A DNA stretch of 14,827 nucleotides from Hyphomicrobium sp. (GCA_030609245.1 JAUWCP010000037.1:1-14827), one strand, 5' to 3'. Numbered from the stretch's first letter, positions 6,821 to 14,573 are shown. The notes: generated by a model from the sequence alone, not told the origin. Program-made: numbers and translations.

Positions 6821-7630
6821 TCAGGATACGATGAGGATCTCGCCCTTGCCGATCGCTGCCAGGTCGCCGGCAAATTTGTGCGCGCGTCCCGAAAGGGGGC
6901 TAGGGGCGAGCGGCCCCAGCGTGGCAGACAGGTAGCGTGAAAGCACCCGCAAAATTACGAGATCATGCTTTCCGCTGTCGGCAAATGTGGGGAGCATCTG
7001 CTCGACCGCCGGGCCGATAAGCGTACCGCGTCGCAACAGAGTGCCTGGTCCAGGACCAAATCCCTGCTCAGCCCAGATGGTGCCGCCGAGCATACGTGAG
7101 CCGGCATGGGTGCCGGCGGTCCCGCGCGCAATGATCGTGCCGCGGCGCATCTTTTCGCCGACACGGTCGCCAATGCTGCCCTCAACGTGGACGATGCCAC
7201 CGGTCATGCCGAATTTGTCGCCGGGGCACATGCTGCCAACTTGGTCACCGGCCGATCCCTTAACCGTAATGAGGCCGCCGGAGAGCCCGGAACCAAGCCA
7301 CGCGCCCGCGCGCCCTCGAATATGGAGTTCGCCACCGGTCATCTTGCGGCCCGCGTAGGCACCAGCGTCGCCGTCGAGGATCAGCGTTCCCCGATCGAGC
7401 CCGGCGCCGACGAAATCGAGATGTTCAGATCCACCTTGAATCGTCACCGTGTCGCCGGATTGGCCAGAAACCGCAAAGAAGTCGCTGACTTTGAGTTGGC
7501 GTTTCGTCGTGCCGACGACCAGGTCCAGTATGTCAGCCAGCGGAAGCGTGGCTAGCCGGCTTGGAATGAGCGGTGAAAGGTCGAGGCGCTCATCGGGATA
7601 GGTGTTGAGGCGAAACGTGAGACCACTCAT
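6821..7630 (-). CDS. fhcC: Formyltransferase/hydrolase complex subunit C
   Basis: A 269-residue subunit of the Fhc complex, homologous to subunit C of archaeal formylmethanofuran dehydrogenase (FwdC/FmdC). Its fold is a right-handed beta-helix like the C-terminal GXGXG domain of glutamate synthase. This shows as repeated turns about 19 residues apart, for example RAGAWLGSGLSGGLITV, GSIGDRVGEKMRRGTII and GTAGTHAGSRMLGGTIW. It is a structural subunit holding FhcA and FhcB; no catalytic role is known. ATG 7630 overlaps the fhcD stop as ATGA and has GGGAG upstream, so translation is probably coupled. An upstream in-frame start at 7717 lies inside fhcD and is rejected. It is the last gene of fhcBADC. 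Confidence 0.95.
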   Translation of the reverse strand: MSGLTFRLNTYPDERLDLSPLIPSRLATLPLADILDLVVGTTKRQLKVSDFFAVSGQSGDTVTIQGGSEHLDFVGAGLDRGTLILDGDAGAYAGRKMTGGELHIRGRAGAWLGSGLSGGLITVKGSAGDQVGSMCPGDKFGMTGGIVHVEGSIGDRVGEKMRRGTIIARGTAGTHAGSRMLGGTIWAEQGFGPGPGTLLRRGTLIGPAVEQMLPTFADSGKHDLVILRVLSRYLSATLGPLAPSPLSGRAHKFAGDLAAIGKGEILIVS

Positions 7631-8526
7631 GGCAGCAACTCCCGCAGATGATAGTGGTGCTGGCCGAGCTTGCCCCCATAGTTTCCTGCGCTGATACGGG
7701 TGACACCCTTGCCCCATCCTTCTTTGATGATTGTGTCGATGGCGGTCTTCATAGCGTTCGCAACGGCCTGCGACGTGAGCCCGTCAATGACAATTTCGAG
7801 CACGGAGACCGTATCGGGAGCGAGTTCGCTTTTGACGGCACCTCGCAGGGTTGGACAGAAGGCATCGTTCGTCGAAGCGATCATGCCATCGTATTTGGCG
7901 CCCACCTTTGAGCCAGAGCGCACGATGCCGCCGGGAAACGGCGTGATCACGTCGGGAACCTTGCCGATGGCGGCCACTGCAAGCTCTGTGGCTTCGAGCA
8001 AGCCTGCACGGTCGTTGCCAAGGAGTATGACGTTGCCGCCGCCGACGGCTTCGGTCACGACACCGGTGGTTTCCTCTATGACGAACTCGCCGTCCATCAC
8101 AGGTACACGCCAATATTTTTTCTTGCCGAGGAGCTTGGCCGTCTGATAGCCGTCGCCAAAAAAGCGCGGGCCAGCGCCAAGTGCGATCCGCGTCTTAGAT
8201 TCAACGCCGGCATAACAGGCCGAGCCGGGGCTCGTTAGGACGCATTGGCCAACGCGATTTTTGAGCTGTGGGAGAAGTGCATCGGGCGAGAAGCCGAACA
8301 ACAGAACGCGCACGCCAGGGCGGCCGTCCGGCGTCTCATCAGGTTCTAGTTCCCTGTCGATTCCGACCTCCACACCGCAGCCGATAACCGACGTGCCAAA
8401 CCCGCTCATGGTGACGGCGGCCTGGCGCGCCCATTTAGGCGAGTCAGCCGTGACGATCACGCCCGTGGCACTCATGCCGAACGCCTCGGCGAACGTGTCG
8501 TCGATGGTGATGCCGTTCGCCTTCAT
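7627..8526 (-). CDS. fhcD: Formylmethanofuran (methylofuran):tetrahydromethanopterin formyltransferase, Fhc subunit D
   Basis: A 299-residue protein, the usual length for Ftr enzymes. It moves the formyl group from formyl-tetrahydromethanopterin to the methylofuran cofactor, which FhcA then hydrolyses to formate. Family features include the N-terminal block ITIDDTFAEAFGMSATG, a Cys-containing segment GQCVLTSPGSACYAGVE, ALGAGPRFFGDGY, and the C-terminal GNYGGKLGQHHYHLREL. The start at 8526 overlaps the fhcA stop as ATGA, with AGGA 5 bases upstream, so the two are translationally coupled. It is cytoplasmic and part of the operon order B-A-D-C. Confidence 0.97.
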   Translation of the reverse strand: MKANGITIDDTFAEAFGMSATGVIVTADSPKWARQAAVTMSGFGTSVIGCGVEVGIDRELEPDETPDGRPGVRVLLFGFSPDALLPQLKNRVGQCVLTSPGSACYAGVESKTRIALGAGPRFFGDGYQTAKLLGKKKYWRVPVMDGEFVIEETTGVVTEAVGGGNVILLGNDRAGLLEATELAVAAIGKVPDVITPFPGGIVRSGSKVGAKYDGMIASTNDAFCPTLRGAVKSELAPDTVSVLEIVIDGLTSQAVANAMKTAIDTIIKEGWGKGVTRISAGNYGGKLGQHHYHLRELLP

Positions 8527-10187
8527 TGTGTCCTGGCCTTGGTCGGTTGCACGACGATCTCACCGCGGCCGCCCTCAATGATCTCGTCGTCGCTCAGCTT
8601 GAAGTTCTCCATGCGCATGGTGTGATAGCGATCGAAGTAGTCTTTCAATGGCTTCTCGATGGCCTTGTCGTATTCGGGGCGTGCCACGTGCGTTGCACCC
8701 TGGACGACTTTGATGACCTTGCCATCACGAACAATCAGCTCACCATTTTTGAAGACCAGCTCAGGTTTGGTGAACATCGCCTCTCTGTCGGCTTTATCAA
8801 AGTAGACGGTAATGTCGGCGCTCGCGCCCGGGCCCAGATGCCCCCGGTCCTTTAGGCCGAGGCTGCGAGCCGGGCCTGCGCGCGTGAGGATCGCGATCTC
8901 ATAAAGCGAGTACTCGCGGCCCAACGTGGGCAGCGAGCTATATTTCAGCGCGTCCGGGTTGACCTTTTGCATCATGTCTTGGCGGAAGCCGCGGTCCATG
9001 AGCAGTCTGATGAGGTGCGGATAGCAGAAGAAGGGTGCGCCGTTGGGATGGTCCGTGGTGAGGAAAATTCGCCAGGGATCCTCACACAACAAGAACGTCT
9101 CCAGACCAATCGCCCACTGGAGAGCGTGCACGAAGCTCTTGTCGCGATAGCGGAAGGGTACGATGCCGCAGCCCGCGTCGCATTCGATGTCCATGACGAC
9201 CCACCGCTTCGGGTCGGCGTTTTTGGCGCCGGCGTAGAGGCGCATGCTGTCGCCGGAGGCCGTACAGGTTTGACCGAATAAAACCTGCCCGACGTCGATC
9301 GACACATTGGGGTTCTTATTGAGAAGCTCGGCGATGCGCGCCGCGCCCGAGGAGAAGTGACGATCGCCCTCGATACCATAACTATGGAACTGGATATGGG
9401 TTAGGTGCAAAGGCAAGCCGTCGGCGGCACGAATGGTGGCGAGCGTCGTTTCCACGTTGCCGGGAATGCCAAGGTTGCAGCCGTGCACGTGCACAGGATG
9501 CGTGACGCCCAGCTCCGTGAGGGCGCGGGCCAGCGTGACAACAATGTCGCGCGGAGTGAGGTCGTAATATGGGTGGCGCTCGTCGAGATCCAGTTTGCGC
9601 TGGTTGAACTTGAACGCGCTGATGCCGCCCGGATTAACGATCTTGACGGCAATCGCCTGGGCCGCGTGCATTGTCCAGGCGATGTAATCCTTGATAAGTT
9701 CGAAGTCTTTCTTCTCCGATATCAAGCGCAGGATGAAATCGTCGCTGCCCAGCATGACAAACCCGCCCTTGTCGATCATGGGCGTGTCGCCGAGTTCCAT
9801 GTGCGCCTGGCGGGCGTTGGCGGGAAGGACCGCTGGCTCGAAGCCGGCGGTGTACCCCATCTCCGCATAGCGATACCCGGTGATCATGGTCGACGGCAGC
9901 GCATGACCCGTGCCGGCGCGGGTCAATTCCGTGTGTGCGACTTCGTCTATCTGATGGTCGTCGGGCATAAGAGTGCGCGCGATCGTGACCTTGCCGCCAC
10001 CGATATGCGTATGGGGATCGATGGCGCCCGCCATTACTACGCGGCCCTTGAGATCGTATTCCTTGTCAACGCGGGCGCCAGAATCGGGCGAGACGATTTT
10101 GCCGCCGTCGACATAAACGTCGCGCACTTCGCCGTTCACCGAGTTAGCGGGGTCATAGACCTTTCCGCCGGAAAGCTTGATCAGCAT
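8523..10187 (-). CDS. fhcA: Formyltransferase/hydrolase complex catalytic subunit A (amidohydrolase)
   Basis: A 554-residue amidohydrolase-family subunit, homologous to FwdA/FmdA. It hydrolyses formyl-methylofuran to formate at a binuclear metal centre, completing formaldehyde oxidation to formate. Likely metal ligands are all present: DPHTH (H59, H61), a lysine expected to be carboxylated in AVKIVNPGG (K182), VHVHGCN (H233, H235), LHLTHIQFH (H261, H264) and the Asp of TTDHPNG (D379). The C-terminal part has the usual GASADITVYF strand before a hinge with the small beta domain. ATG 10187 follows the fhcB stop by 16 bases with a weak GTGAG ribosome site. Its stop overlaps the fhcD start. Full length, with no sign of decay. 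Confidence 0.97.
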   Translation of the reverse strand: MLIKLSGGKVYDPANSVNGEVRDVYVDGGKIVSPDSGARVDKEYDLKGRVVMAGAIDPHTHIGGGKVTIARTLMPDDHQIDEVAHTELTRAGTGHALPSTMITGYRYAEMGYTAGFEPAVLPANARQAHMELGDTPMIDKGGFVMLGSDDFILRLISEKKDFELIKDYIAWTMHAAQAIAVKIVNPGGISAFKFNQRKLDLDERHPYYDLTPRDIVVTLARALTELGVTHPVHVHGCNLGIPGNVETTLATIRAADGLPLHLTHIQFHSYGIEGDRHFSSGAARIAELLNKNPNVSIDVGQVLFGQTCTASGDSMRLYAGAKNADPKRWVVMDIECDAGCGIVPFRYRDKSFVHALQWAIGLETFLLCEDPWRIFLTTDHPNGAPFFCYPHLIRLLMDRGFRQDMMQKVNPDALKYSSLPTLGREYSLYEIAILTRAGPARSLGLKDRGHLGPGASADITVYFDKADREAMFTKPELVFKNGELIVRDGKVIKVVQGATHVARPEYDKAIEKPLKDYFDRYHTMRMENFKLSDDEIIEGGRGEIVVQPTKARTQ

Positions 10188-10203
10188 CGTATCGTGCTCA
10201 CGT

Positions 10204-11619
10204 TCATAGGGCTGCTTCCAAGGCGGCGAGCACGTCAGCCGCTCGAGGTAGTGGCGCCCGGTTTAAATTCTTGAGTGGAAGAGAGACGACATTGTCGCAA
10301 CGAACGAGGATCCCGGCGTGATCCACGCCGGGTGTGCCGACGGGGATGAATACGTCGGGAGTCTTCTTCAGCTTAAGGCCCGGCGTGCCCAAAACAATCG
10401 TTGGAAGGTTAGTTTCCGGAGGAACGATGTCAGGTGAGAAAGTTGCAATCCAGAGCAGAAGGTCGCCCTCTTTCTCCGCGAGCATCCGGCCGATCGAATA
10501 GCGGTAGGAGTCGTACTCAGGTTTGCCGTTGGCGTAGCTGACGCGTAACGGGTAGCCCGTCTGCCAAGCGCCGACCGCGGCTCCACTGACCACGCCATCG
10601 TTACCGCCGAGCGACAAGCCAGCGAAACGTGTCGTGACATTGAGATCTTTCACGACATCGGAAATAATCTGCACCGTCAGATCGGCGTTCGGGAAGTTCA
10701 AGCCTGGTGGCGCCCACACCATTACGCCATAGCGCGCGTTCTTGCAGCGCTCGGCAAGTGCATCGATGTCGGCAAGCGAAACACCGTCGATTGTTTGAGT
10801 GCGAAGCGAGGGCGGTGTCTTCGCGGCGCGCTGCTTTGGCAACAGATTCGAGAAGAACCCGGGCCGTTTGGACCCCGATACCTGGCCTGTTGCATCGTTG
10901 GCTGGCTCCAGAGCCTTGAGGTCAGTGCCGCGCAGCCGCGCGCGAAGTGCCGCCAGCACGTCTCCAACCTTGTCTAACTTGCAGGGGAGGGTAATGACCT
11001 CGTCGATACGCGGCCCCTTCGCGGCCGAGGTATCGAGGCCTTCACCAATGAAGACCACGGTACGCTTGGAGGACATATCTTCGAACATGGACTCTGGAGT
11101 GCAAACGATGCGCTCGAAGAAGCGGCCATGCAACTTGTGCGCGTCCGTGCCCACAATAATGAACAGATCCGCCCTGTTGCGTGCCTCCGTTAGCGTGGAC
11201 ATGATCCAACCGGTGGATTGCAAGACTTTGAGGTTGCGAAATTGGCCTTCACTCAGTGCGTGATCAATGACGCCGCATGAGCGGTCGGCGATAGATAAGG
11301 CTGCACGCACGCCGTCCACATCCGTGGCGATGCCGCCAAAAAGGGGAAGCTGAGCTTTCTTGATCAATGCCGCCGCGGTCTCTATGGCCTGAGGCAGTTC
11401 GACCGCCTTGCCCTTAACCATCGGATGGGCTTCCGGGAGGGTGCGCTCAAAGCCCCCGTGTGCCCGCCCGCATCCGTTTTTGAGAACCTTCAACGTGCTC
11501 CCCGCGCGGCTGATCTCTAGATCGTCGCACAAGAGTCCACAGAACGGACAAGTGACATTCTCGTAAAGCTCGGATGTGGGGCGCTCGCCTAATCCGGCGC
11601 CCTCGTCTCGTGCGGTCAT
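10204..11619 (-). CDS. fhcB: Formyltransferase/hydrolase complex subunit B (molybdopterin-oxidoreductase-like, non-redox)
   Basis: A 471-residue homologue of FwdB/FmdB, the tungsten- or molybdenum-pterin subunit of archaeal formylmethanofuran dehydrogenase. In bacteria the complex only hydrolyses formyl groups, and FhcB is a scaffold without redox function. The N-terminal cluster-type cysteines are nevertheless still visible here: CPFCGLLCDD (C24, C27, C31) and NGCGRA (C50). Where FwdB has its metal-binding Cys, in an SVCHG-type context, this protein reads HALSEGQ, so the metal ligand is absent. ATG 11619 has AAGGAG 10 bases upstream and family homology begins just after it. An in-frame start at 11715 would add 32 unrelated residues into the divergent promoter region and is rejected. 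First gene of the operon. Confidence 0.94.
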   Translation of the reverse strand: MTARDEGAGLGERPTSELYENVTCPFCGLLCDDLEISRAGSTLKVLKNGCGRAHGGFERTLPEAHPMVKGKAVELPQAIETAAALIKKAQLPLFGGIATDVDGVRAALSIADRSCGVIDHALSEGQFRNLKVLQSTGWIMSTLTEARNRADLFIIVGTDAHKLHGRFFERIVCTPESMFEDMSSKRTVVFIGEGLDTSAAKGPRIDEVITLPCKLDKVGDVLAALRARLRGTDLKALEPANDATGQVSGSKRPGFFSNLLPKQRAAKTPPSLRTQTIDGVSLADIDALAERCKNARYGVMVWAPPGLNFPNADLTVQIISDVVKDLNVTTRFAGLSLGGNDGVVSGAAVGAWQTGYPLRVSYANGKPEYDSYRYSIGRMLAEKEGDLLLWIATFSPDIVPPETNLPTIVLGTPGLKLKKTPDVFIPVGTPGVDHAGILVRCDNVVSLPLKNLNRAPLPRAADVLAALEAAL

Positions 11620-11715
11620 AAGATCCGGTCTCCTTCGCGCGGGCCGCAACAAAGCACGGACGGTTCGCCAGAACAACACCATCTGGAATGCGGCGCTTTG
11701 CCAAGGCTGCGACAA

Positions 11716-11744
11716 TTGCGAAGGTCCGCCTGCCCGACTATGGT
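11716..11744 (+). promoter_or_regulatory. Candidate promoter of the MxaD-like gene
   Basis: TTGCGA (11716-11721) and TATGGT (11739-11744) are 17 bases apart and each match the sigma-70 hexamers at 4 of 6 positions. Initiation would be near 11751, giving a leader of about 40 bases before ATG 11791. The -10 box falls on the loop and right arm of an inverted repeat. Sequence-only prediction. Confidence 0.4.
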
Positions 11745-11748
11745 CGGG
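11733..11748. promoter_or_regulatory. Inverted repeat, possible operator between fhcB and the MxaD-like gene
   Basis: CCCGAC (11733-11738) and GTCGGG (11743-11748) are perfect inverted arms around TATG. The repeat sits in the 171-base divergent region and covers the candidate -10 box of the + strand gene, so a bound regulator could block or tune it. It could also be a chance hairpin. Confidence 0.4.
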
Positions 11749-11790
11749 ACAAATACGGGAAATATTGATCCAACGTTTGGAGGGACCCCC

Positions 11791-12321
11791 ATGGTGAGAG
11801 CCTTTGCACTCGCGTTCGCGCTGGCAATCCTACTGCCGGTCGCGGCCATTGCGCACGGACCTACGCGGCAAAAGGTAATCGAGACCGTGGAAATCAATGC
11901 GTCGCCCGAAAAGGTATGGGAGGTCATTGGCAATTTTCAGGACATGAGTTGGCATCCCGCCATCGCCAAATTGGAAGGCGACGGGGAAAATACGGTCGAT
12001 GCCACGCGCGTGCTCACGTTACAGTCGGGCGGAATAATCGCCGAGAAGCTGATTAAGTACGACGTGGAGAATAAGCGTTACAAATATGAGATTACCGATG
12101 TCGACGTGAAGGTGCTACCCGTCAATAACTATTCCTCGATGCTGAGCGTCAAGGGCGAGGGCGATAAGTCGACCGTCGAATGGAAGGGCGCATTCTATCG
12201 CGGTTTCATGAACAACAATCCGCCGCCTGAGCTTAGCGACGAGGCCGCTGCAAAAGCGGTGACGGGTGTTTATCGCGGCGGACTCGATGCGCTTAAAGAA
12301 AAAGTTGAGGCTGGCGGCTAG
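11791..12321 (+). CDS. MxaD-like secreted SRPBCC protein
   Basis: A 176-residue protein with a signal peptide (hydrophobic stretch 4-20, likely cleavage AIA-HG at 21/22), so it is periplasmic. The mature part is an SRPBCC/START-like ligand-binding fold: VIETVEINASPEKVWEVIGNF near the start, SWHPAIAKLEGDG, and a final helix with AVTGVYRGGLDALKEKV. It resembles MxaD, which has been reported to help electron transfer between methanol dehydrogenase and its cytochrome. A related protein commonly accompanies PQQ-dependent dehydrogenases. ATG 11791 has GGAGGGA ending 5 bases upstream. A longer frame from 11698 would destroy the signal peptide and is rejected. The gene is divergent from fhcB and 7 bases ahead of the propeller gene. 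Confidence 0.82.
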   Translation: MVRAFALAFALAILLPVAAIAHGPTRQKVIETVEINASPEKVWEVIGNFQDMSWHPAIAKLEGDGENTVDATRVLTLQSGGIIAEKLIKYDVENKRYKYEITDVDVKVLPVNNYSSMLSVKGEGDKSTVEWKGAFYRGFMNNNPPPELSDEAAAKAVTGVYRGGLDALKEKVEAGG

Positions 12322-12328
12322 TGGGCGG

Positions 12329-13300
12329 ATGACGGCGCGTGGCCGATTGAGGAGCCGGTATGCAGCGCTTGTCGTTTTTGTCATCGCGGCAAGCACAACG
12401 TGCGCTGGTGACGAGCCCGCACCGCGCGAAGCGTTTATCACCAATCAGTCAGGCCAATCACTTTCGATTGTCGATCTTGCCACCTTCAAGGTGGTAGACG
12501 AGATCAAGATCGGGGGAAAGCCTGCGGGCATTGCGCTCTCCAGTGACGGCAAGCGCGCCTTTGTCACCGCGCCGAAAGGCAACGAGCTCGTTATCGTCGA
12601 CGTGATTTCGCGGCGGGTAGCCAAGCGCATCACGATGAGCGGCGGTCCGCTTGGCATCGCAGCCCACCCGTCGACTGGAATCGTCTACGTTGCGGATTGG
12701 TACGCCCATAAGATTTCCGTCGTCGATCCGGATGCAGGCGCCGTGACGGCTGAGGTCGCAGTCGGAGAGTCTCCCTCCGGAGTCGCGGTCACACCTGATG
12801 GGGCACTGGTCCTATCGGCGGACCGCGATAGCAACGAAGTTTCTCTGATAGACACAAAGATGAATGAGCGCATTGGCCGCGTGCCGGTTGGCGAACGGCC
12901 CTTCGGTGTCACCATCAGCGCAGACGGCCGTCGTGCCTATACGGCAAACGTCGGCAGCAACGATGTGAGCGTGATTGATATTGCCGGCCGCACGGTGATC
13001 GCGACGATTCCGGTGGGACGGAGGCCCTATGCGGTGGCGTTGAGCGGCGGGCGCGCCTTTGTGACGAACCAGTACGACAATACGCTGAGCGTCATCGATA
13101 CCAGCGCTCTGAAAGTCGTAAAGACGCTTGCGGTGGGGGACTATCCGGAGGGCATTGCAGCAGACCCGGCGCGTTCATACGTCTATGTTGCGTGCTGGTT
13201 CGACAACGTTCTGATGCGCATCGATACCGCCAAACTGGCGGTCGCGGGGGAGGTCGAGGTCGGAGACGGCCCCAGGGCATTCGGGCTTTTTCTCCGCTAG
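12329..13300 (+). CDS. Secreted seven-bladed YVTN beta-propeller protein, PQQ-catabolism-associated type
   Basis: A 323-residue exported protein. It has a signal peptide (YAALVVFVIAAS, about 11-22) and then seven repeats of about 42 residues. Each repeat runs x-x-YV-T/A-N-x-x-x-N-x-VSVID-T..., an 'I/V-x-VG-x-x-P-x-G-IA' turn and a DGR/DGK loop, which predicts a closed seven-bladed propeller. Examples are LSIVDLATFKVVDEIKIG (blade 1), VSVIDIAGRTVIATIPVG (blade 5) and LSVIDTSALKVVKTLAVG (blade 6). Propellers of this type are found next to PQQ-dependent dehydrogenases, where their exact role is unproven. A Cys in STTC at the signal end does not fit a normal lipobox. ATG 12329 lies 7 bases after the MxaD-like stop, so the two genes are surely co-transcribed. 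Confidence 0.85.
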   Translation: MTARGRLRSRYAALVVFVIAASTTCAGDEPAPREAFITNQSGQSLSIVDLATFKVVDEIKIGGKPAGIALSSDGKRAFVTAPKGNELVIVDVISRRVAKRITMSGGPLGIAAHPSTGIVYVADWYAHKISVVDPDAGAVTAEVAVGESPSGVAVTPDGALVLSADRDSNEVSLIDTKMNERIGRVPVGERPFGVTISADGRRAYTANVGSNDVSVIDIAGRTVIATIPVGRRPYAVALSGGRAFVTNQYDNTLSVIDTSALKVVKTLAVGDYPEGIAADPARSYVYVACWFDNVLMRIDTAKLAVAGEVEVGDGPRAFGLFLR

Positions 13301-13329
13301 TAGCGCCTACTTCCAAGCAATTGCCGGAA

Positions 13330-13380
13330 CCTGCACACACGGCCGCGTTAGTAATAAGTGACTAATTTTTAAGGTGCAGG
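13330..13380. repeat. Nested inverted repeats in the 162-base gap after the propeller gene
   Basis: Outer arms CCTGCAC (13330-13336) and GTGCAGG (13374-13380) enclose inner arms TTAGT (13348-13352) and ACTAA (13361-13365), with nearly the same centre. Five T residues follow the inner right arm. This could be a weak terminator for the propeller gene, a long RNA hairpin in the leader of the next gene, or a regulator site. The rest of the gap shows nothing else I can name. Confidence 0.4.
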
Positions 13381-13462
13381 CTGTGGACGCGCCCGCGTCT
13401 ATGGGGTTAGAAAAGGCCCAAAGCGGATGCATCAAACACTTGATTAGGAAGGAAACTCGAGT

Positions 13463-14155
13463 ATGCGGCTCTTTCTTGGTGTATGCGCCCTTATGGCGCT
13501 TCCCTTTGCATTTTTGTCAGGTGTTGCCTCAGCGGCCGCCGCCGATGAACCCTCTGCGACCAGTTTGATCTTCGACCACAAGCACCTGGCGAATATCGAG
13601 CAAGGTAGTGAGGTCGAGTACAAATTCAATCGCAGTGTCTCCGACGCGAGGCTTCTGGGTGAGCCGTTCTCGGATGAAATCAATCTCAAGATTGTCGCGA
13701 CCAAGCCCACGGGCGAAAAGGACGTCGAATTGCAGATTTACACCGGCGAGCGAGCACGCGATCTGCAAAAGATCTCTGATCTGACGATCAATCCCATCTT
13801 CATCGTCTATTTGCAGCAGGCCGTGAACAGCTTCTCCAATTTGTCGGGCGGCAAGCACTCGTACCTGAAGCGCGTGTTTAGCATGGCCCTGAAGGACAAG
13901 GCCACGGTCGAGCAGATCAAGCTCCAATACAAGGGCAAGCCCATCGACGCCTACCGTATCTCGGTAACGCCCTACGTCGACGATAAGAACGCGAGCAAGA
14001 TGGAAGGCTGGGAAAAATCGAAATTCGTTATCGTTCTCAGCGAGCAGGTGCCTGGTGAGGTCGTCGACATGCACTCGACGTTTAAAAACCCGCTCGTGGG
14101 CGATCTGAAGCTTCAAGAGCGGATCACACTGTCTGGCGTGGAGGGTCTCCAATGA
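13463..14155 (+). CDS. Secreted conserved protein of unknown function
   Basis: A 230-residue protein with a clear signal peptide (hydrophobic 4-22, cleavage near ASA-AAADEP), so it is probably periplasmic. The mature part looks beta-rich. It begins FDHKHLANIEQGSEVEYKFN, has a central LTINPIFIVYLQQAVNSF segment, and ends with VVDMHSTFKNPLVGDLKLQERITLSGVEG. It has no cysteines after the signal region and no catalytic motif I recognise. I do not know the family by name. The linked neighbours (MxaD-like, propeller, SoxYZ-like carrier) suggest a part in a periplasmic PQQ-enzyme system. ATG 13463 follows AGGAAGGAAA. Its stop overlaps the next gene's start as ATGA. Confidence 0.82.
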   Translation: MRLFLGVCALMALPFAFLSGVASAAAADEPSATSLIFDHKHLANIEQGSEVEYKFNRSVSDARLLGEPFSDEINLKIVATKPTGEKDVELQIYTGERARDLQKISDLTINPIFIVYLQQAVNSFSNLSGGKHSYLKRVFSMALKDKATVEQIKLQYKGKPIDAYRISVTPYVDDKNASKMEGWEKSKFVIVLSEQVPGEVVDMHSTFKNPLVGDLKLQERITLSGVEGLQ

Positions 14156-14505
14156 AGGCACATGTCACTATTCTCGTCGCGGTACTCATGGGCTTGACAA
14201 GCTCGATGGCCAAGGCTGTCGAACTGCCCGCCAACGACTATCCGACGTATGCGCGTGCCGACTATGTGTATGCCTGTATGCAGGTCAATGGCCAGACGCC
14301 CGCAGTGCTCGATAAGTGTTCGTGTTCGATCGACGCGATCGCTGCGATCCTGTCCTTCAAGGAGTATGAGCAAGCCGAGACGGTCATGTCGGTGCGCCAG
14401 AGGGGCGGTGAGAACGCCGCCATGTTCCGCACTCATACACCGTACTTGGAGATGGTAAACAACCTGAAGCGGGCGCAGGTCGAAGGTGAGCTGCGCTGCT
14501 TCTGA
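14152..14505 (+). CDS. Small secreted four-cysteine protein of unknown function
   Basis: A 117-residue protein with a signal peptide (cleavage probably after SMAKA at 22). The mature part of about 95 residues carries cysteines at 42, 56, 58 and 116 (context YACMQVNG, DKCSCSID, and the C-terminal RCF), which could form two disulphides in the periplasm. Conserved-looking blocks are YPTYARADYVYACM, a helix YEQAETVMSVRQRGGENAAMF, and a closing helix KRAQVEGELRCF. No haem motif (CxxCH) or other cofactor motif is present. Function unknown; I believe relatives occur next to PQQ-dependent dehydrogenase genes. ATG 14152 overlaps the previous stop as ATGA and has GGAGG at 14140-14144, so it is coupled to the gene before it. 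Confidence 0.82.
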   Translation: MKAHVTILVAVLMGLTSSMAKAVELPANDYPTYARADYVYACMQVNGQTPAVLDKCSCSIDAIAAILSFKEYEQAETVMSVRQRGGENAAMFRTHTPYLEMVNNLKRAQVEGELRCF

Positions 14506-14537
14506 GCGCAGGTGGGCGCACGGTTCGGCTTTATGAA

Positions 14538-14573
14538 AAGGGCGCCAACATTTGTGGCGCCCTTAACTGTTTT
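14538..14573. terminator. Bidirectional rho-independent terminator
   Basis: AAGGGCGCCA (14538-14547) and TGGCGCCCTT (14555-14564) form a perfect 10-bp GC-rich stem with a 7-base loop, followed by TGTTTT on the + strand. An A-rich flank on the left gives T residues on the - strand. It lies between convergent genes ending at 14505 and 14603 and can serve both. Confidence 0.8.

Noticed and set aside
7631..7717. Upstream extension of fhcC into fhcD
   Set aside because: It would overlap fhcD by about 90 bases; the ATGA overlap at 7627-7630 with GGGAG upstream is the normal arrangement.
9405..10274. 289-codon open frame on the + strand opposite fhcA
   Set aside because: It mirrors fhcA, whose metal ligands are complete on the - strand; high-GC codon bias alone keeps this frame open.
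11620..11715. Upstream extension of fhcB
   Set aside because: It has no family similarity, runs through the divergent promoter region, and a strong ribosome site marks ATG 11619.
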